DNA from: Myceligenerans pegani
GTDB taxonomy: Bacteria; Actinomycetota; Actinomycetes; Actinomycetales; Cellulomonadaceae
Assembly (NCBI RefSeq): GCF_014892515.1
Contig: NZ_JADBGR010000105.1
Location: 143,865-207,864, forward strand
Length of the DNA stretch: 64,000 nt
Direction of reading: 5' to 3'
In this document: positions 24,764 through 32,253 of the stretch, piece by piece
How positions within the stretch are numbered: position 1 is the first letter of the stretch
Layout: every line of letters starts with the position of its first letter
Notes under the pieces: model-generated
Seen by the model: the letters and a program-made list of their open reading frames with translations, nothing else
What the model was told of the DNA's origin: nothing
Databases searched by the model: none
Program-made: the position numbers and the translations under genes

Positions 24764-26287
24764 TCACCGGTTGGACGCCCGCTCGACGAACGCCGCCAGA
24801 TCCGCGGACTGCCGGATCCGGGCCTCCGGGTGCACGTACATCATGTGCCCGGCCGGGTACGTCCTGGTCTCGATGCGCTCGCGGGCGTCCCGCGGGACGG
24901 GCATCTGGTCCAGGCTGTACTCGATCGCCTCGACCGGGACGCCGCCGTCGTACCGGCCCATGGCGACATGCACCCTCAGGTGCGGGTTCACGATCATGGC
25001 CTCGGCGAGCTTGCCGGCCACGTCGACGGCCCGGCCCTCGAACTCCTTGTACGACCACGGGTGGACCGCGCCGGTCATCACCTCGTACACCGCGTCGTGG
25101 GTGTACTCGAGCTCACCGCGCAGGTAGTGGTGCAGCGCCGCGGCGTACGGCCCGAGGAACGCGGTGAGGAAGGGGTCGTTCGGCATCGTCTCGTGCACGT
25201 AGTGGTCCGCCGGGCCGGTGAACCTCGTGTCGAGGCGGCCGGTCACGAGACGCCGGGACCGCAGCAGCTCCGCGTAGGCCCGCAGGTGCTCCGGCCGGAG
25301 GTTGGCGCGGTCGACGTAGTCCTCGCTCAGGCCGGTGATCGCGGCGATGCGCGCGACCGCCGCCGCACGGGCGTCCTCGTCCAGTGCCTGGCCGCGGGCG
25401 AGCACGGCGCGGTACTCGTCGGCATAGGCGCGGGCTTCGGCCACCACCTCGTCGAGCGACCGGCCCGGGTGCAGCCCGTGATAGTGCGCCGTGGCGGCGT
25501 AGACCGGGAGGAAGAGCGGGTTCGGCAGGTCGGAGCCGTCCGCGTGGTAGAGCGTCTCCAGGTTCAGCGCGGGCGCGATCAGCATGACGCCGTTGAGGAA
25601 CATGCCGAATCGGCGCTGGAGGTACTCCGCCAGCGAGGCGCCGCGGGTACCGCCGTACGACTCGCCGATGAGGAACTTCGGGCTCATCCACCGGTCGTGA
25701 CGCGACGTCCACAGGCGGATGACCTCGCCGACCGATTCCAGGTCGCCCGTGAAGCCGTGGTACGGCTTGGCCTGCTCGCCCTCGGCCGCGCGGGAGTAGC
25801 CCGTGGAGACCGGGTCGATGAACACCAGGTCGCTGACGCGCAGCAAGGTCTCGTGGTTGTCGAGGAGCCCGTAGGGCGGGGGCGTCAGGTTCCCGACGTC
25901 CCCCGCGTCCACCCGGCGCGGCCCCAGCAGCCCCAGGTGGAGCCACACCGACGACGATCCCGGCCCACCGTTGAACGCGAACGTCACCGGGCGTCGCGTC
26001 ACGTCCGCGCCGTCCAGCGTGTAGTAGGTGAGGGACATCTCGGCCTTGGGCTTGCGGCCGTCGTACCTGTCGTCCTTCGTGACCTCCTCGCGCAGCACGA
26101 TCCGGCCGGTCGTGGCCGTGTAGGTGAGATCGCCGTCCGGGGTGTGCAGCGTGTGGTGGGTGGTGACGAGGTCGTCCCGGGGCTCGGCCCGGCGGGGCGA
26201 GGCGTCGCTGCTCGACGGCGGTCCGTCCGCGCCCTTGGTCTCGGGTGCGGAATGGCTGGTGGACTCGGGGGAGGGAGTGTCGCTCAC
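24764..26287 (-). CDS. Serine carboxypeptidase, peptidase family S10
   Basis: Alpha/beta-hydrolase fold peptidase of 507 residues that removes C-terminal residues from peptides. Oxyanion-hole motif NGGPGSSSVW is at about 106-115, nucleophile Ser210 sits in LIGESYGGTRG, and the remaining triad residues are likely Asp in GRYDGGVPVEA and His in YPAGHMMYVHPEA. No signal peptide is present at the chosen start GTG 26287; an in-frame GTG at 26314 adds MAGCGTFPG without making one. The protein may be cytoplasmic. It is divergent from the ABC operon. Confidence 0.92.
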   Translation of the reverse strand: MSDTPSPESTSHSAPETKGADGPPSSSDASPRRAEPRDDLVTTHHTLHTPDGDLTYTATTGRIVLREEVTKDDRYDGRKPKAEMSLTYYTLDGADVTRRPVTFAFNGGPGSSSVWLHLGLLGPRRVDAGDVGNLTPPPYGLLDNHETLLRVSDLVFIDPVSTGYSRAAEGEQAKPYHGFTGDLESVGEVIRLWTSRHDRWMSPKFLIGESYGGTRGASLAEYLQRRFGMFLNGVMLIAPALNLETLYHADGSDLPNPLFLPVYAATAHYHGLHPGRSLDEVVAEARAYADEYRAVLARGQALDEDARAAAVARIAAITGLSEDYVDRANLRPEHLRAYAELLRSRRLVTGRLDTRFTGPADHYVHETMPNDPFLTAFLGPYAAALHHYLRGELEYTHDAVYEVMTGAVHPWSYKEFEGRAVDVAGKLAEAMIVNPHLRVHVAMGRYDGGVPVEAIEYSLDQMPVPRDARERIETRTYPAGHMMYVHPEARIRQSADLAAFVERASNR

Positions 26288-26382
26288 GCCTGGGAAAGTA
26301 CCGCACCCAGCCACGACGATCGGTCATGCGGCACGCGCCATGGGACGTGTTTGCCCCTTGCGCCAGGGCGCCAGGTTGGGCA

Positions 26383-26407
26383 AACTGGTTTGCGACGCAA
26401 ACCGGTT
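26383..26407. promoter_or_regulatory. 25-bp operator of the ABC exporter operon
   Basis: Two 12-bp arms, AACTGGTTTGCG and CGCAAACCGGTT, flank a central A with one mismatch; GTTTGCGACGCAAAC at the centre is perfectly symmetric. It lies 23 bp before the first gene and just before its ribosome site, a position suited to repression. The HTH protein encoded second in the operon is the obvious candidate binder. Confidence 0.75.
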
Positions 26408-26429
26408 GGGGCTCAGGAGGGCACAGATC

Positions 26430-27104
26430 ATGTCAGCGGACCACGGCACGCCGTCGGGCACCTCGTCGGGCGCGGAACCGGGCGGCGACGCGTTCGACGC
26501 GGCCGCACGCCTGAGGATGATCGACGACCAGCAGGCGCGGACCCGCAGCGGTCTCGAGCCCGACTCGCGGCTGCTGTACCTCGCCTGGGGCGCCGCCTGG
26601 CTGGTCGGCTACCTCGCGATGTGGCTCACGTCACGTGACGGTGGACAGCCCGCTGCCTGGGCAGGCTGGACGCTCGCCGCGGCCATCGTCGCGGCGATGG
26701 TCTTCACGATGGTGCATTCGATCCGGCGCACCGCCGGGATGCGCGGCACCTCGGCACGGGCCGGGGCGATGTACGGCTGGGGATGGATGCTCGGCTTCCT
26801 GACGATGTGGGCGATCCTGAACGGGCTCATCCGCGCCGGTGCCGGGGACGAGATGATCGCCGTCGCCGCCAACGGCATCGCCTGCCTCATCGTGGGGCTC
26901 ATGTACCTCGGCGGCGGCATGGTCTTCCAGGACAACGGCCTGTACGCCCTCGGGGTGTGGATGCTGGTCACGGCGGCCGTCGCGACGCTCGTCGGGCTGC
27001 CCGGCACGAATCTGGTCATGGCCCTGCTGGGCGGCGGCGGGTTTCTCGCCATGGGGGCGGTGACCGCCGTCGTCCAGGCACGACGACAGGTGGGCCATGA
27101 CTGA
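26430..27104 (+). CDS. Membrane protein, first gene of the ABC exporter operon
   Basis: Protein of 224 residues with about five hydrophobic segments (LLYLAWGAAWLVGYLAMWL, AAAIVAAMVFTMV, GWGWMLGFLTMWAIL, IACLIVGLMYLGGGMVF, GLYALGVWMLVTAAVATLV). The cytoplasmic N-terminus has RMIDDQQARTR, a motif I associate with actinobacterial membrane proteins next to HTH/ABC genes; its role is unknown. ATG 26430 follows CAGGAGGG at ideal spacing. The stop overlaps the next start by 8 bp, so the genes are coupled. Confidence 0.85.
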   Translation: MSADHGTPSGTSSGAEPGGDAFDAAARLRMIDDQQARTRSGLEPDSRLLYLAWGAAWLVGYLAMWLTSRDGGQPAAWAGWTLAAAIVAAMVFTMVHSIRRTAGMRGTSARAGAMYGWGWMLGFLTMWAILNGLIRAGAGDEMIAVAANGIACLIVGLMYLGGGMVFQDNGLYALGVWMLVTAAVATLVGLPGTNLVMALLGGGGFLAMGAVTAVVQARRQVGHD

Positions 27105-27402
27105 GAACGATCTCGACGGCATCATCCACGCACCCGCGCGTCTTCGGATCGTCGCCACACTCGCCACGCTCGGCCCGGGCGACGAGATCGCGTTCCCCAA
27201 GCTGCGCAAGCTGCTCGACATGACCGCAGGAAACCTGTCCACCCACCTCCGCAAGCTCGAGGACGCGGAGTACGTCGAGGTCACCAAGACCCACGAGGGA
27301 CGCACCCCGGCGACCTATCTCAAGCTCACCGAACATGGCCGCGCCGCGTTTCGCGAGTACCGAACCGCCCTGGCCGGCCTCCTGAAGGGAACTGGAGCAT
27401 GA
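27097..27402 (+). CDS. Winged-helix transcriptional regulator (ArsR/HTH_27-like)
   Basis: DNA-binding protein of 101 residues. The winged helix has HAPARLRIVATLATLG, the recognition region LDMTAGNLSTHLRKLEDAEYV and the wing VTKTHEGRTPATYLKLTEHG, the pattern of one-domain regulators encoded in ABC exporter operons. It overlaps its neighbours on both sides. The nearly perfect 25-bp palindrome upstream of the operon is its likely operator, which implies autoregulation. The inducer is unknown. Confidence 0.92.
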   Translation: MTENDLDGIIHAPARLRIVATLATLGPGDEIAFPKLRKLLDMTAGNLSTHLRKLEDAEYVEVTKTHEGRTPATYLKLTEHGRAAFREYRTALAGLLKGTGA

Positions 27403-28286
27403 ACCTGAACCACGACGGCGAGCCCGTCGTCTCGGTCGACGACGTGACCCGTACCTTCGGCGACGTCGTCGCCCTCGATCACGTCTCGCTGGACGTCGGG
27501 CCGGGCGAGCTCGTCGGCCTGCTCGGACCGAACGGCGCCGGGAAGTCCACGCTGCTCTCACTGGTCAGCGGTCTACGGCGGCCCGACGCCGGCACCGTCC
27601 GACTGCTCGGCCAGGACCCCACCGACCCGGCGGCGCGCGCCACCCTCGGCATGACCCCGCAGGAGACCGGACTCCCCGCCACGCTGCGCGTCGCCGAGGT
27701 CGTGGACTTCGTGGCCGGCCACTACCCCGACCCCGTGCCGACCCCGGAACTGCTGGAGCAGTTCGGCATCGCCGAGCTGGCGCGGCGGCAGACCGGATCG
27801 CTGTCGGGCGGGCAGAAGCGACGGCTCGCGGTGGCGCTCGCGATGACCGGGCGCCCCCGGGTCGTGCTGCTCGACGAGCCCACCACCGGGCTCGACGTCG
27901 CGGGCCGCACCGCCCTGTGGGACACGATCCGCGCGTGCCACCAGGCCGGGGTGACCATCCTGCTCACCTCGCACTACCTGGAGGAGATCCAGGCCCTCGC
28001 GGAGCGCGTCGTCGTCATCGATCACGGCCGCGTCCTCGCCGACGACAGCCTGCCGGCGATTCTCGAACGCGTCGGCGCCAGCCGGGTCTCGTACGCCGGG
28101 CCGGGCGGCGTGCGAGAGGAGCACGTCGTCTCCGACTCCGACGAGTTCGTGCGCGACCTGGTGCGCTCCGGCGCGGAGTTCACCGGCCTGGAGATCCGGC
28201 ACGCCTCGCTGGAGGAGGCGTTCACGGCGCTGACGGGCGGCGCCGCGGAGAACGCCGATCTCACGACCGAAGGAGTGGAGCGATGA
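27399..28286 (+). CDS. ABC exporter ATP-binding subunit
   Basis: ATPase of 295 residues. Walker A is GPNGAGKS, the signature is LSGGQKRR, Walker B is RVVLLDEPTTGLD and the switch His is in LLTSHYLEE. The C-terminal extension (ASLEEAFTALTGG) is typical of DrrA/NatA-type drug or lipid exporters. Its ATG overlaps the regulator stop (ATGA), and the permease ATG overlaps its own stop in the same way. It powers the permease encoded next. Confidence 0.96.
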   Translation: MNLNHDGEPVVSVDDVTRTFGDVVALDHVSLDVGPGELVGLLGPNGAGKSTLLSLVSGLRRPDAGTVRLLGQDPTDPAARATLGMTPQETGLPATLRVAEVVDFVAGHYPDPVPTPELLEQFGIAELARRQTGSLSGGQKRRLAVALAMTGRPRVVLLDEPTTGLDVAGRTALWDTIRACHQAGVTILLTSHYLEEIQALAERVVVIDHGRVLADDSLPAILERVGASRVSYAGPGGVREEHVVSDSDEFVRDLVRSGAEFTGLEIRHASLEEAFTALTGGAAENADLTTEGVER

Positions 28287-29086
28287 CCACGTCGACCTCG
28301 ACGGCGCGGCCCGGATCCGCCGCGCAGCGGCCGCGGCCCTTCTGGACCCTGTCCTGGCTGCACCTCAAGTACCAGTTCCTCGAGACCGTGCGGATTCCCA
28401 TCGCGGTGATCGGCAACATGGTCTTCCCGGCGCTCGCGATGGCGTTCTTCGTGGTGCCGCAGGAAGAGGTCGCCGGGAATCCGGAGTGGGCCACGATGTC
28501 GGTGGCCGGGCTCGGGCTCTTCGCGGTCTGCTCCGCGAGTCTGTTCACCCACGGCGTCGGCGTCGCCGAGGACCGGCAGCTGCCGTTCTACCCGTACCTG
28601 CGTTCCCTGCCCACGGGCCCCGGGCCGCAGATGGTGGGGCGTGTGCTCAACGGCGCGATCTTCGCGCTCTTCGGGCTGATCCCGCTGATCCTCGTCGCCG
28701 TGCTGTTCACCGCGGCCACCGCGACGCTTGCGCAGGTGGTGGCGGGTATCGGCGCGATCCTCGCCGTGGCGGTGCCGTTCGTCCTGCTCGGACTCGGTGT
28801 GGGCTACGCCCTGCCGACGAAGGCAGCGCTCCCCGTGGTGCAGGTCGTCCTGTTCCCGCTCGCGTTCATCGGTGGCCTGTTCATGCCGCCCGAGATCTTC
28901 CCCGGCTGGCTGGACGGCATCTCCATGGCGACCCCGACCCGTGCCGGTCGCGACCTCCTGGTTCAGGCCCTCACGGGCAACGACGCCTACGCCCTGGCGC
29001 TGCCCGTCCTGGTGGGCTGGACGGTCCTGTTCGCGGCTCTGGCGGCGTGGTCGTATCGCAGGGACGAGGGACGCAGGTTCCGCTGA
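28283..29086 (+). CDS. ABC-2 type exporter permease
   Basis: Membrane subunit of 267 residues with six hydrophobic segments, including IAVIGNMVFPALAMAFFVV, GAIFALFGLIPLILVAVLF and VAVPFVLLGLGVGYALPT. The FIGGLFMPPEIFPGWLDGIS segment before the last helices is characteristic of ABC-2 permeases. It pairs with the ATPase it overlaps; the exported molecule is unknown. The operon ends at a 12-bp hairpin. Confidence 0.93.
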   Translation: MTTSTSTARPGSAAQRPRPFWTLSWLHLKYQFLETVRIPIAVIGNMVFPALAMAFFVVPQEEVAGNPEWATMSVAGLGLFAVCSASLFTHGVGVAEDRQLPFYPYLRSLPTGPGPQMVGRVLNGAIFALFGLIPLILVAVLFTAATATLAQVVAGIGAILAVAVPFVLLGLGVGYALPTKAALPVVQVVLFPLAFIGGLFMPPEIFPGWLDGISMATPTRAGRDLLVQALTGNDAYALALPVLVGWTVLFAALAAWSYRRDEGRRFR

Positions 29087-29104
29087 CGGTTCCTGACGTC
29101 CCCC

Positions 29105-29136
29105 GGTGCGGCGGCCGTGGCGCGGGCCGCCGCACC
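29105..29136. terminator. Terminator of the ABC operon
   Basis: A perfect 12-bp stem, GGTGCGGCGGCC against GGCCGCCGCACC, with an 8-nt loop, starting 19 bp after the permease stop. Confidence 0.85.
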
Positions 29137-29148
29137 GACGCGTCCCGT

Positions 29149-29218
29149 GGGCACAGACGGGGCGGTCGGTCTCCTTCTCGAGGAAGCCCGCCGCCCCGTC
29201 GCGCCCTGGGCACAGACG
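29149..29218. repeat. Inverted repeat flanked by 11-bp direct repeats
   Basis: GGGCACAGACG occurs at 29149-29159 and 29208-29218. Between and overlapping them, ACGGGGCGG (29157-29165) pairs with CCGCCCCGT (29191-29199). The direct-repeat flanks resemble a small inserted or duplicated unit. It may add termination strength between the converging permease and TetR genes. Confidence 0.5.
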
Positions 29219-29224
29219 CCGGCC

Positions 29225-29335
29225 GCGGTCGGTTCAGCCGGTCGGTTCAGCCAGGGGGATCGCGGTCGGTTCAGTCAGGCGGTTCAGCCGGGCGGATCGC
29301 GGTCGGTTCAGTCCGTCGATTCGGCCAGGGGAATC
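29225..29335. repeat. Three 37-bp tandem repeats at the 3' end of the TetR gene
   Basis: Units at 29225-29261, 29262-29298 and 29299-29335 begin GCGGTCGGTTCAG and end GGATC or GAATC. Most of the array is translated as the TetR C-terminus. Because 37 is not a multiple of three, each unit is read in a different frame. Confidence 0.85.
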
Positions 29336-30022
29336 GCTGTCGGCAAGGCGGTCGAGCAGCTCGTCGAGGAGCGCGCGCTCGCCGGGGCTGAGCACGCCGT
29401 CGGAGTCGTCCAGTACCGCCTTCAGGCCGATCGCGAGGCGGGCGAGGTCCGGTGTTTCGACGGGAGGCCGTCCCGTGACGGCGCCGATGGTGGCCTCGCG
29501 GAGGCGCCGGGACCGTTCGAGATCGCGTTCGGTGGGAGGTGAGGCGATGAGGCTGAGCGTGATCCCGACGCACGCGGCGTGGACCATGGTGATGACGGTG
29601 TCGACGCCGGCCGTGAGCTGCCCGGCCGCGGCGATGCGCTCCACGAGCATACGCAGCCGCGCCATGGCCTCCTGCACCGCGGGCGGGCGGTGGCCGGCGT
29701 CCGCCTGGCCGTACATGAGCAGGTAGTGAGCGGGGTAGTCGAGGCCGAAGCGGACATGGAGATCCCAGCCCGCGTGGAGGTCCGCCACCGGGTCGTCGGT
29801 CAGGCGCTGCTCGTGCTTGCGCCGCAGGTAGTCGTCGAAGCCGCTCTCGGCGACGGCGTCCAGCAGCCCGCGCATGTCGGTGAACAGGCGGTAGATGGTG
29901 GGGGGCTGGACGCCGGCCGCAGCGCTCACGGCCCGGGTGGTCACCGCGTCGCGGCCCTCGGACTCCAGCAGCCGGGTCGCGGCATCGACGATGCGCTGCC
30001 GCACTTCCTCTCGCTCACCCAT
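29234..30022 (-). CDS. TetR-family transcriptional repressor
   Basis: Regulator of 262 residues. The N-terminal HTH (about 5-55) is RQRIVDAATRLLESEG, TTRAVSAAAGVQPPTIYRLF. The ligand domain contains YPAHYLLMYGQAD. The last ~30 residues derive from 37-bp tandem repeats and are probably not structural. Start ATG 30022 gives the usual domain phase; the frame continues open far upstream only as antisense of the divergent gene. TATCAT lies 6 nt before ATG. It is divergent from the sugar dehydrogenase and probably represses that gene and itself. Confidence 0.92.
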   Translation of the reverse strand: MGEREEVRQRIVDAATRLLESEGRDAVTTRAVSAAAGVQPPTIYRLFTDMRGLLDAVAESGFDDYLRRKHEQRLTDDPVADLHAGWDLHVRFGLDYPAHYLLMYGQADAGHRPPAVQEAMARLRMLVERIAAAGQLTAGVDTVITMVHAACVGITLSLIASPPTERDLERSRRLREATIGAVTGRPPVETPDLARLAIGLKAVLDDSDGVLSPGERALLDELLDRLADSDSPGRIDGLNRPRSARLNRLTEPTAIPLAEPTG

Positions 30023-30028
30023 GAATCG

Positions 30029-30034
30029 ATGATA
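30029..30034 (-). promoter_or_regulatory. -10 box of the TetR gene (leaderless) overlapping an operator half-site
   Basis: TATCAT on the minus strand is 6 nt from ATG 30022. On the plus strand the same bases lie in CGATGATAAC, which differs by one base from CGACGATAAC in the main operator. Confidence 0.5.
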
Positions 30035-30078
30035 ACAGGAAAGTGCTACCGTCTTGACTACCGATGAGAACGGTGTAG

Positions 30079-30095
30079 CGTTATCGACGATAACG
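30079..30095. promoter_or_regulatory. TetR operator before the sugar dehydrogenase
   Basis: CGTTATCGACGATAACG is a perfect 17-bp palindrome with 8-bp arms. It sits right before the GAGGAGGG ribosome site and overlaps the likely -10 element (TTGACT -35 box at 30054-30059). Binding would block the promoter of the plus-strand gene. Confidence 0.8.
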
Positions 30096-30106
30096 AGGAG
30101 GGTGAC

Positions 30107-31231
30107 ATGCGAATCACCGAACGGACAGCCACCGTCGTGGCGCTCGTGGCCGCGCTCGTTCTGAGCGGCTGCACCGCATCCGAGGACCCGGTGCCGGTCC
30201 GCGGTCCCAGCAGCACGGCCGGTGTCGGGTCGGTCGCGGAGCCCGGCGAGCCGGTCGAGCTGGTGACCGGTCTGGACTCGCCCTGGGGTCTGGCGTTTCT
30301 GCCGGACGGCTCGGCGCTGGTCTCGTCCCGGCTGACGGCCGAGATCCGGCGCGTTCCGGCCGATGGTGGTGACGCCGAGCTGGTGGGTGTCGTGCCCGGC
30401 GTGGAGACCAGCAGCGAGGGCGGTCTGCTCGGCCTGGCGACCTCGCCGGACTTCGCGGCCGACCGGACCGTGTTCGCGTACGTCTCGGGTTCTCCCACGA
30501 ACCGGGTCACGGCCCTGCGCATCGGCGAGGACTTCGACTCGGTCACCGAGGAGCGGGTACTGCTCGAAGGTATCGAGACCGCCGATCGGCACCACGGCGG
30601 CAGGCTGCGCATCGGCCCGGACGGCAACCTGTGGATCGGCACCGGAGACGCCTTCGATCCCGAGAACGCGGCCGACGACGACTCCCTCAACGGCAAGATC
30701 CTGCGCATCGGCCTCGACGGCTCGATCCCCGCGGGCAACCCGTCCGGCACCGCGATCTACTCCAGCGGCCACCGCAACGTCCAGGGCATCACGTTCGGGC
30801 CCGACGGCACCGCCTACGCCTCGGAGCTGGGTCACCGCACCTGGGACGAGGTGAACGTCCTGAACGCCGGCCTCGACTACGGCTGGCCGGAGACGGAGGG
30901 CATCGCAGGCGACACCGGCGAGCCGCCGATCTTCACCATCCATCCCGACGACGCCTCACCGTCGGGCATCGCCTACGCCGCCGGCTCGCTGTGGATGGGC
31001 GCCCTGGGCGGCCAGCGACTGTGGCAGCTCCCGGTCGACGGCCCCGCGCCGGCCGGGGACCCCATCGAGCACCTCGCCGGCGAGTACGGACGCATCCGCA
31101 CCGTCGAGGTGGCCCCCGACGGCGCCCTGTGGATCGTCACCTCCAACACCGACCGTGCCACCTGGGGCGGCACGGACCCGCGGCCCGGTGACGACCGCAT
31201 CCTGCGCGTCGAGCTGACCCCACCCGAGTGA
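30107..31231 (+). CDS. PQQ-dependent glucose/sorbosone dehydrogenase-like lipoprotein
   Basis: Cell-surface lipoprotein of 374 residues with lipobox LVLSGC and lipidated Cys22. The six-bladed beta-propeller shows GSDH-family repeats: [32 protein letters not shown], the active-site [38 protein letters not shown] and [11 protein letters not shown]. Such proteins oxidise aldoses using PQQ or act as sugar-binding propellers; PQQ synthesis genes are not in the window. GAGGAGGG precedes ATG 30107. Control by the divergent TetR is likely. Three 14-bp tandem units begin right after its stop. Confidence 0.93.
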   Translation: MRITERTATVVALVAALVLSGCTASEDPVPVRGPSSTAGVGSVAEPGEPVELVTGLDSPWGLAFLPDGSALVSSRLTAEIRRVPADGGDAELVGVVPGVETSSEGGLLGLATSPDFAADRTVFAYVSGSPTNRVTALRIGEDFDSVTEERVLLEGIETADRHHGGRLRIGPDGNLWIGTGDAFDPENAADDDSLNGKILRIGLDGSIPAGNPSGTAIYSSGHRNVQGITFGPDGTAYASELGHRTWDEVNVLNAGLDYGWPETEGIAGDTGEPPIFTIHPDDASPSGIAYAAGSLWMGALGGQRLWQLPVDGPAPAGDPIEHLAGEYGRIRTVEVAPDGALWIVTSNTDRATWGGTDPRPGDDRILRVELTPPE

Positions 31232-31272
31232 GCCCGACCGGGCGAGCCCGGCCGGACGAATCCGACCGGGTA
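31231..31272. repeat. Three 14-bp tandem units after the dehydrogenase stop
   Basis: GAGCCCGACCGGGC, GAGCCCGGCCGGAC and GAATCCGACCGGGT are contiguous (31231-31244, 31245-31258, 31259-31272). The array begins at the last base of the stop codon and has internal CCGG symmetry. Confidence 0.7.
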
Positions 31273-31376
31273 GGTCCACCGAGTGAGCACACCCGAGGAT
31301 CCACCGACCGCACGAACACGAACCCACCAGAAATCCGGACGGACGTCCGCACGAACATCCGAAGGAGCAGGACACC

Positions 31377-32123
31377 ATGAAGATCACCGGAAACACCATC
31401 CTCATGGCCGGGGGTACCTCCGGCATCGGGCTCGAACTCGCCCTCCGGTTCCACCGTGCCGGGAACAAGGTCATCGTGGCCGGCAGGCGTCGCGAGACGC
31501 TCGAGGCGATCGCCGCCGAACACGACGGGATCGAGTACGAGGTCTTCGACGTCACCGACAACGCCTCGATCCGGCGACTGTTCGAGACGGTTACGGCCAA
31601 GCACCCAGAGCTCGACACGCTCGTCGCGATGGCCGGGATCATGCGGCCGGAGCGGATCCTCGACCCCGAGTCCCTGACCACCGCGGAAGAGACCGTCGCG
31701 ACCAACCTGCTGGGCCCGATCCGCCTCGTCCACGCCTTCACCCCGTTCCTTGCCCGGCAGCCGGCCGCCACGATCCTGACCGTCACCTCCGGACTGGCCT
31801 ACGTGCCACTGACGGCCACGCCTACCTATTCGGCGACCAAGGCCGCGATCCACTCCTACACCGAGACGCTGCGCGAGCAGCTACGGGACACCCCGGTGCA
31901 GGTCATCGAGATCGCCCCGCCGCTGACACGCACCCGGCTGATGGGCGACGGCACAGACAACGACCGTGCCATGCCCCTCGACGAGTTCGCCTCGGAGGTC
32001 ATGGAACTGCTGGAGACCGAGCCGGACGCGAACCAGATCCTCGTCGAACGCGTCAAGCGCCAACGCTGGGCCGAGGCCAACGGCAACTACGACGAAGTCT
32101 TCACCCTGCAGGCAGGACGCTGA
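31377..32123 (+). CDS. Short-chain dehydrogenase/reductase (DltE-like)
   Basis: NAD(P)-dependent oxidoreductase of 248 residues. The Rossmann glycine motif is GGTSGIG (12-18), AGRRRE after strand 2 favours NADP, and the catalytic residues are Asn110, Ser138, Tyr151 and Lys155 (YSATK). The sequence resembles the DltE/YciK-like SDR group that acts on small carbonyl substrates; the actual substrate is unknown. AAGGAG lies 9 nt before ATG 31377. It follows the sugar dehydrogenase by 145 bp and may share regulation. A double hairpin follows. Confidence 0.93.
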   Translation: MKITGNTILMAGGTSGIGLELALRFHRAGNKVIVAGRRRETLEAIAAEHDGIEYEVFDVTDNASIRRLFETVTAKHPELDTLVAMAGIMRPERILDPESLTTAEETVATNLLGPIRLVHAFTPFLARQPAATILTVTSGLAYVPLTATPTYSATKAAIHSYTETLREQLRDTPVQVIEIAPPLTRTRLMGDGTDNDRAMPLDEFASEVMELLETEPDANQILVERVKRQRWAEANGNYDEVFTLQAGR

Positions 32124-32136
32124 CGACGCGTCCCGG

Positions 32137-32198
32137 CAACGGCCCACCGCCCTCGGCCTCGACGCGACGAGGCGGCGGGCCGTTGACCGGCCCGCCGC
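32137..32198. terminator. Terminator region with two competing hairpins
   Basis: Hairpin 1 pairs GCGGCGGGCC (32172-32181) with GGCCCGCCGC (32189-32198). Hairpin 2 pairs CAACGGCCC (32137-32145) with GGGCCGTTG (32177-32185). The two share 32177-32181 and cannot both form. The region separates converging SDR and copA genes and probably terminates both. Confidence 0.7.
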
Positions 32199-32201
32199 AC
32201 G

Positions 32202-32253
32202 GTCGAGCTGCTCAGCGCCCCGGCGATCTGCCCTCCCTGTCGAGCTGCTCAGC
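32202..32253. repeat. 15-bp direct repeat at the copA stop codon
   Basis: GTCGAGCTGCTCAGC occurs at 32202-32216 and 32239-32253, 37 bp apart. The second copy contains the copA stop codon, so the first looks like a duplicated gene end. Confidence 0.7.

Noticed and set aside
29225..29335. 37-bp repeats resembling a CRISPR array
   Set aside because: The units are directly contiguous without spacers and no cas gene is present; it is a plain tandem repeat.
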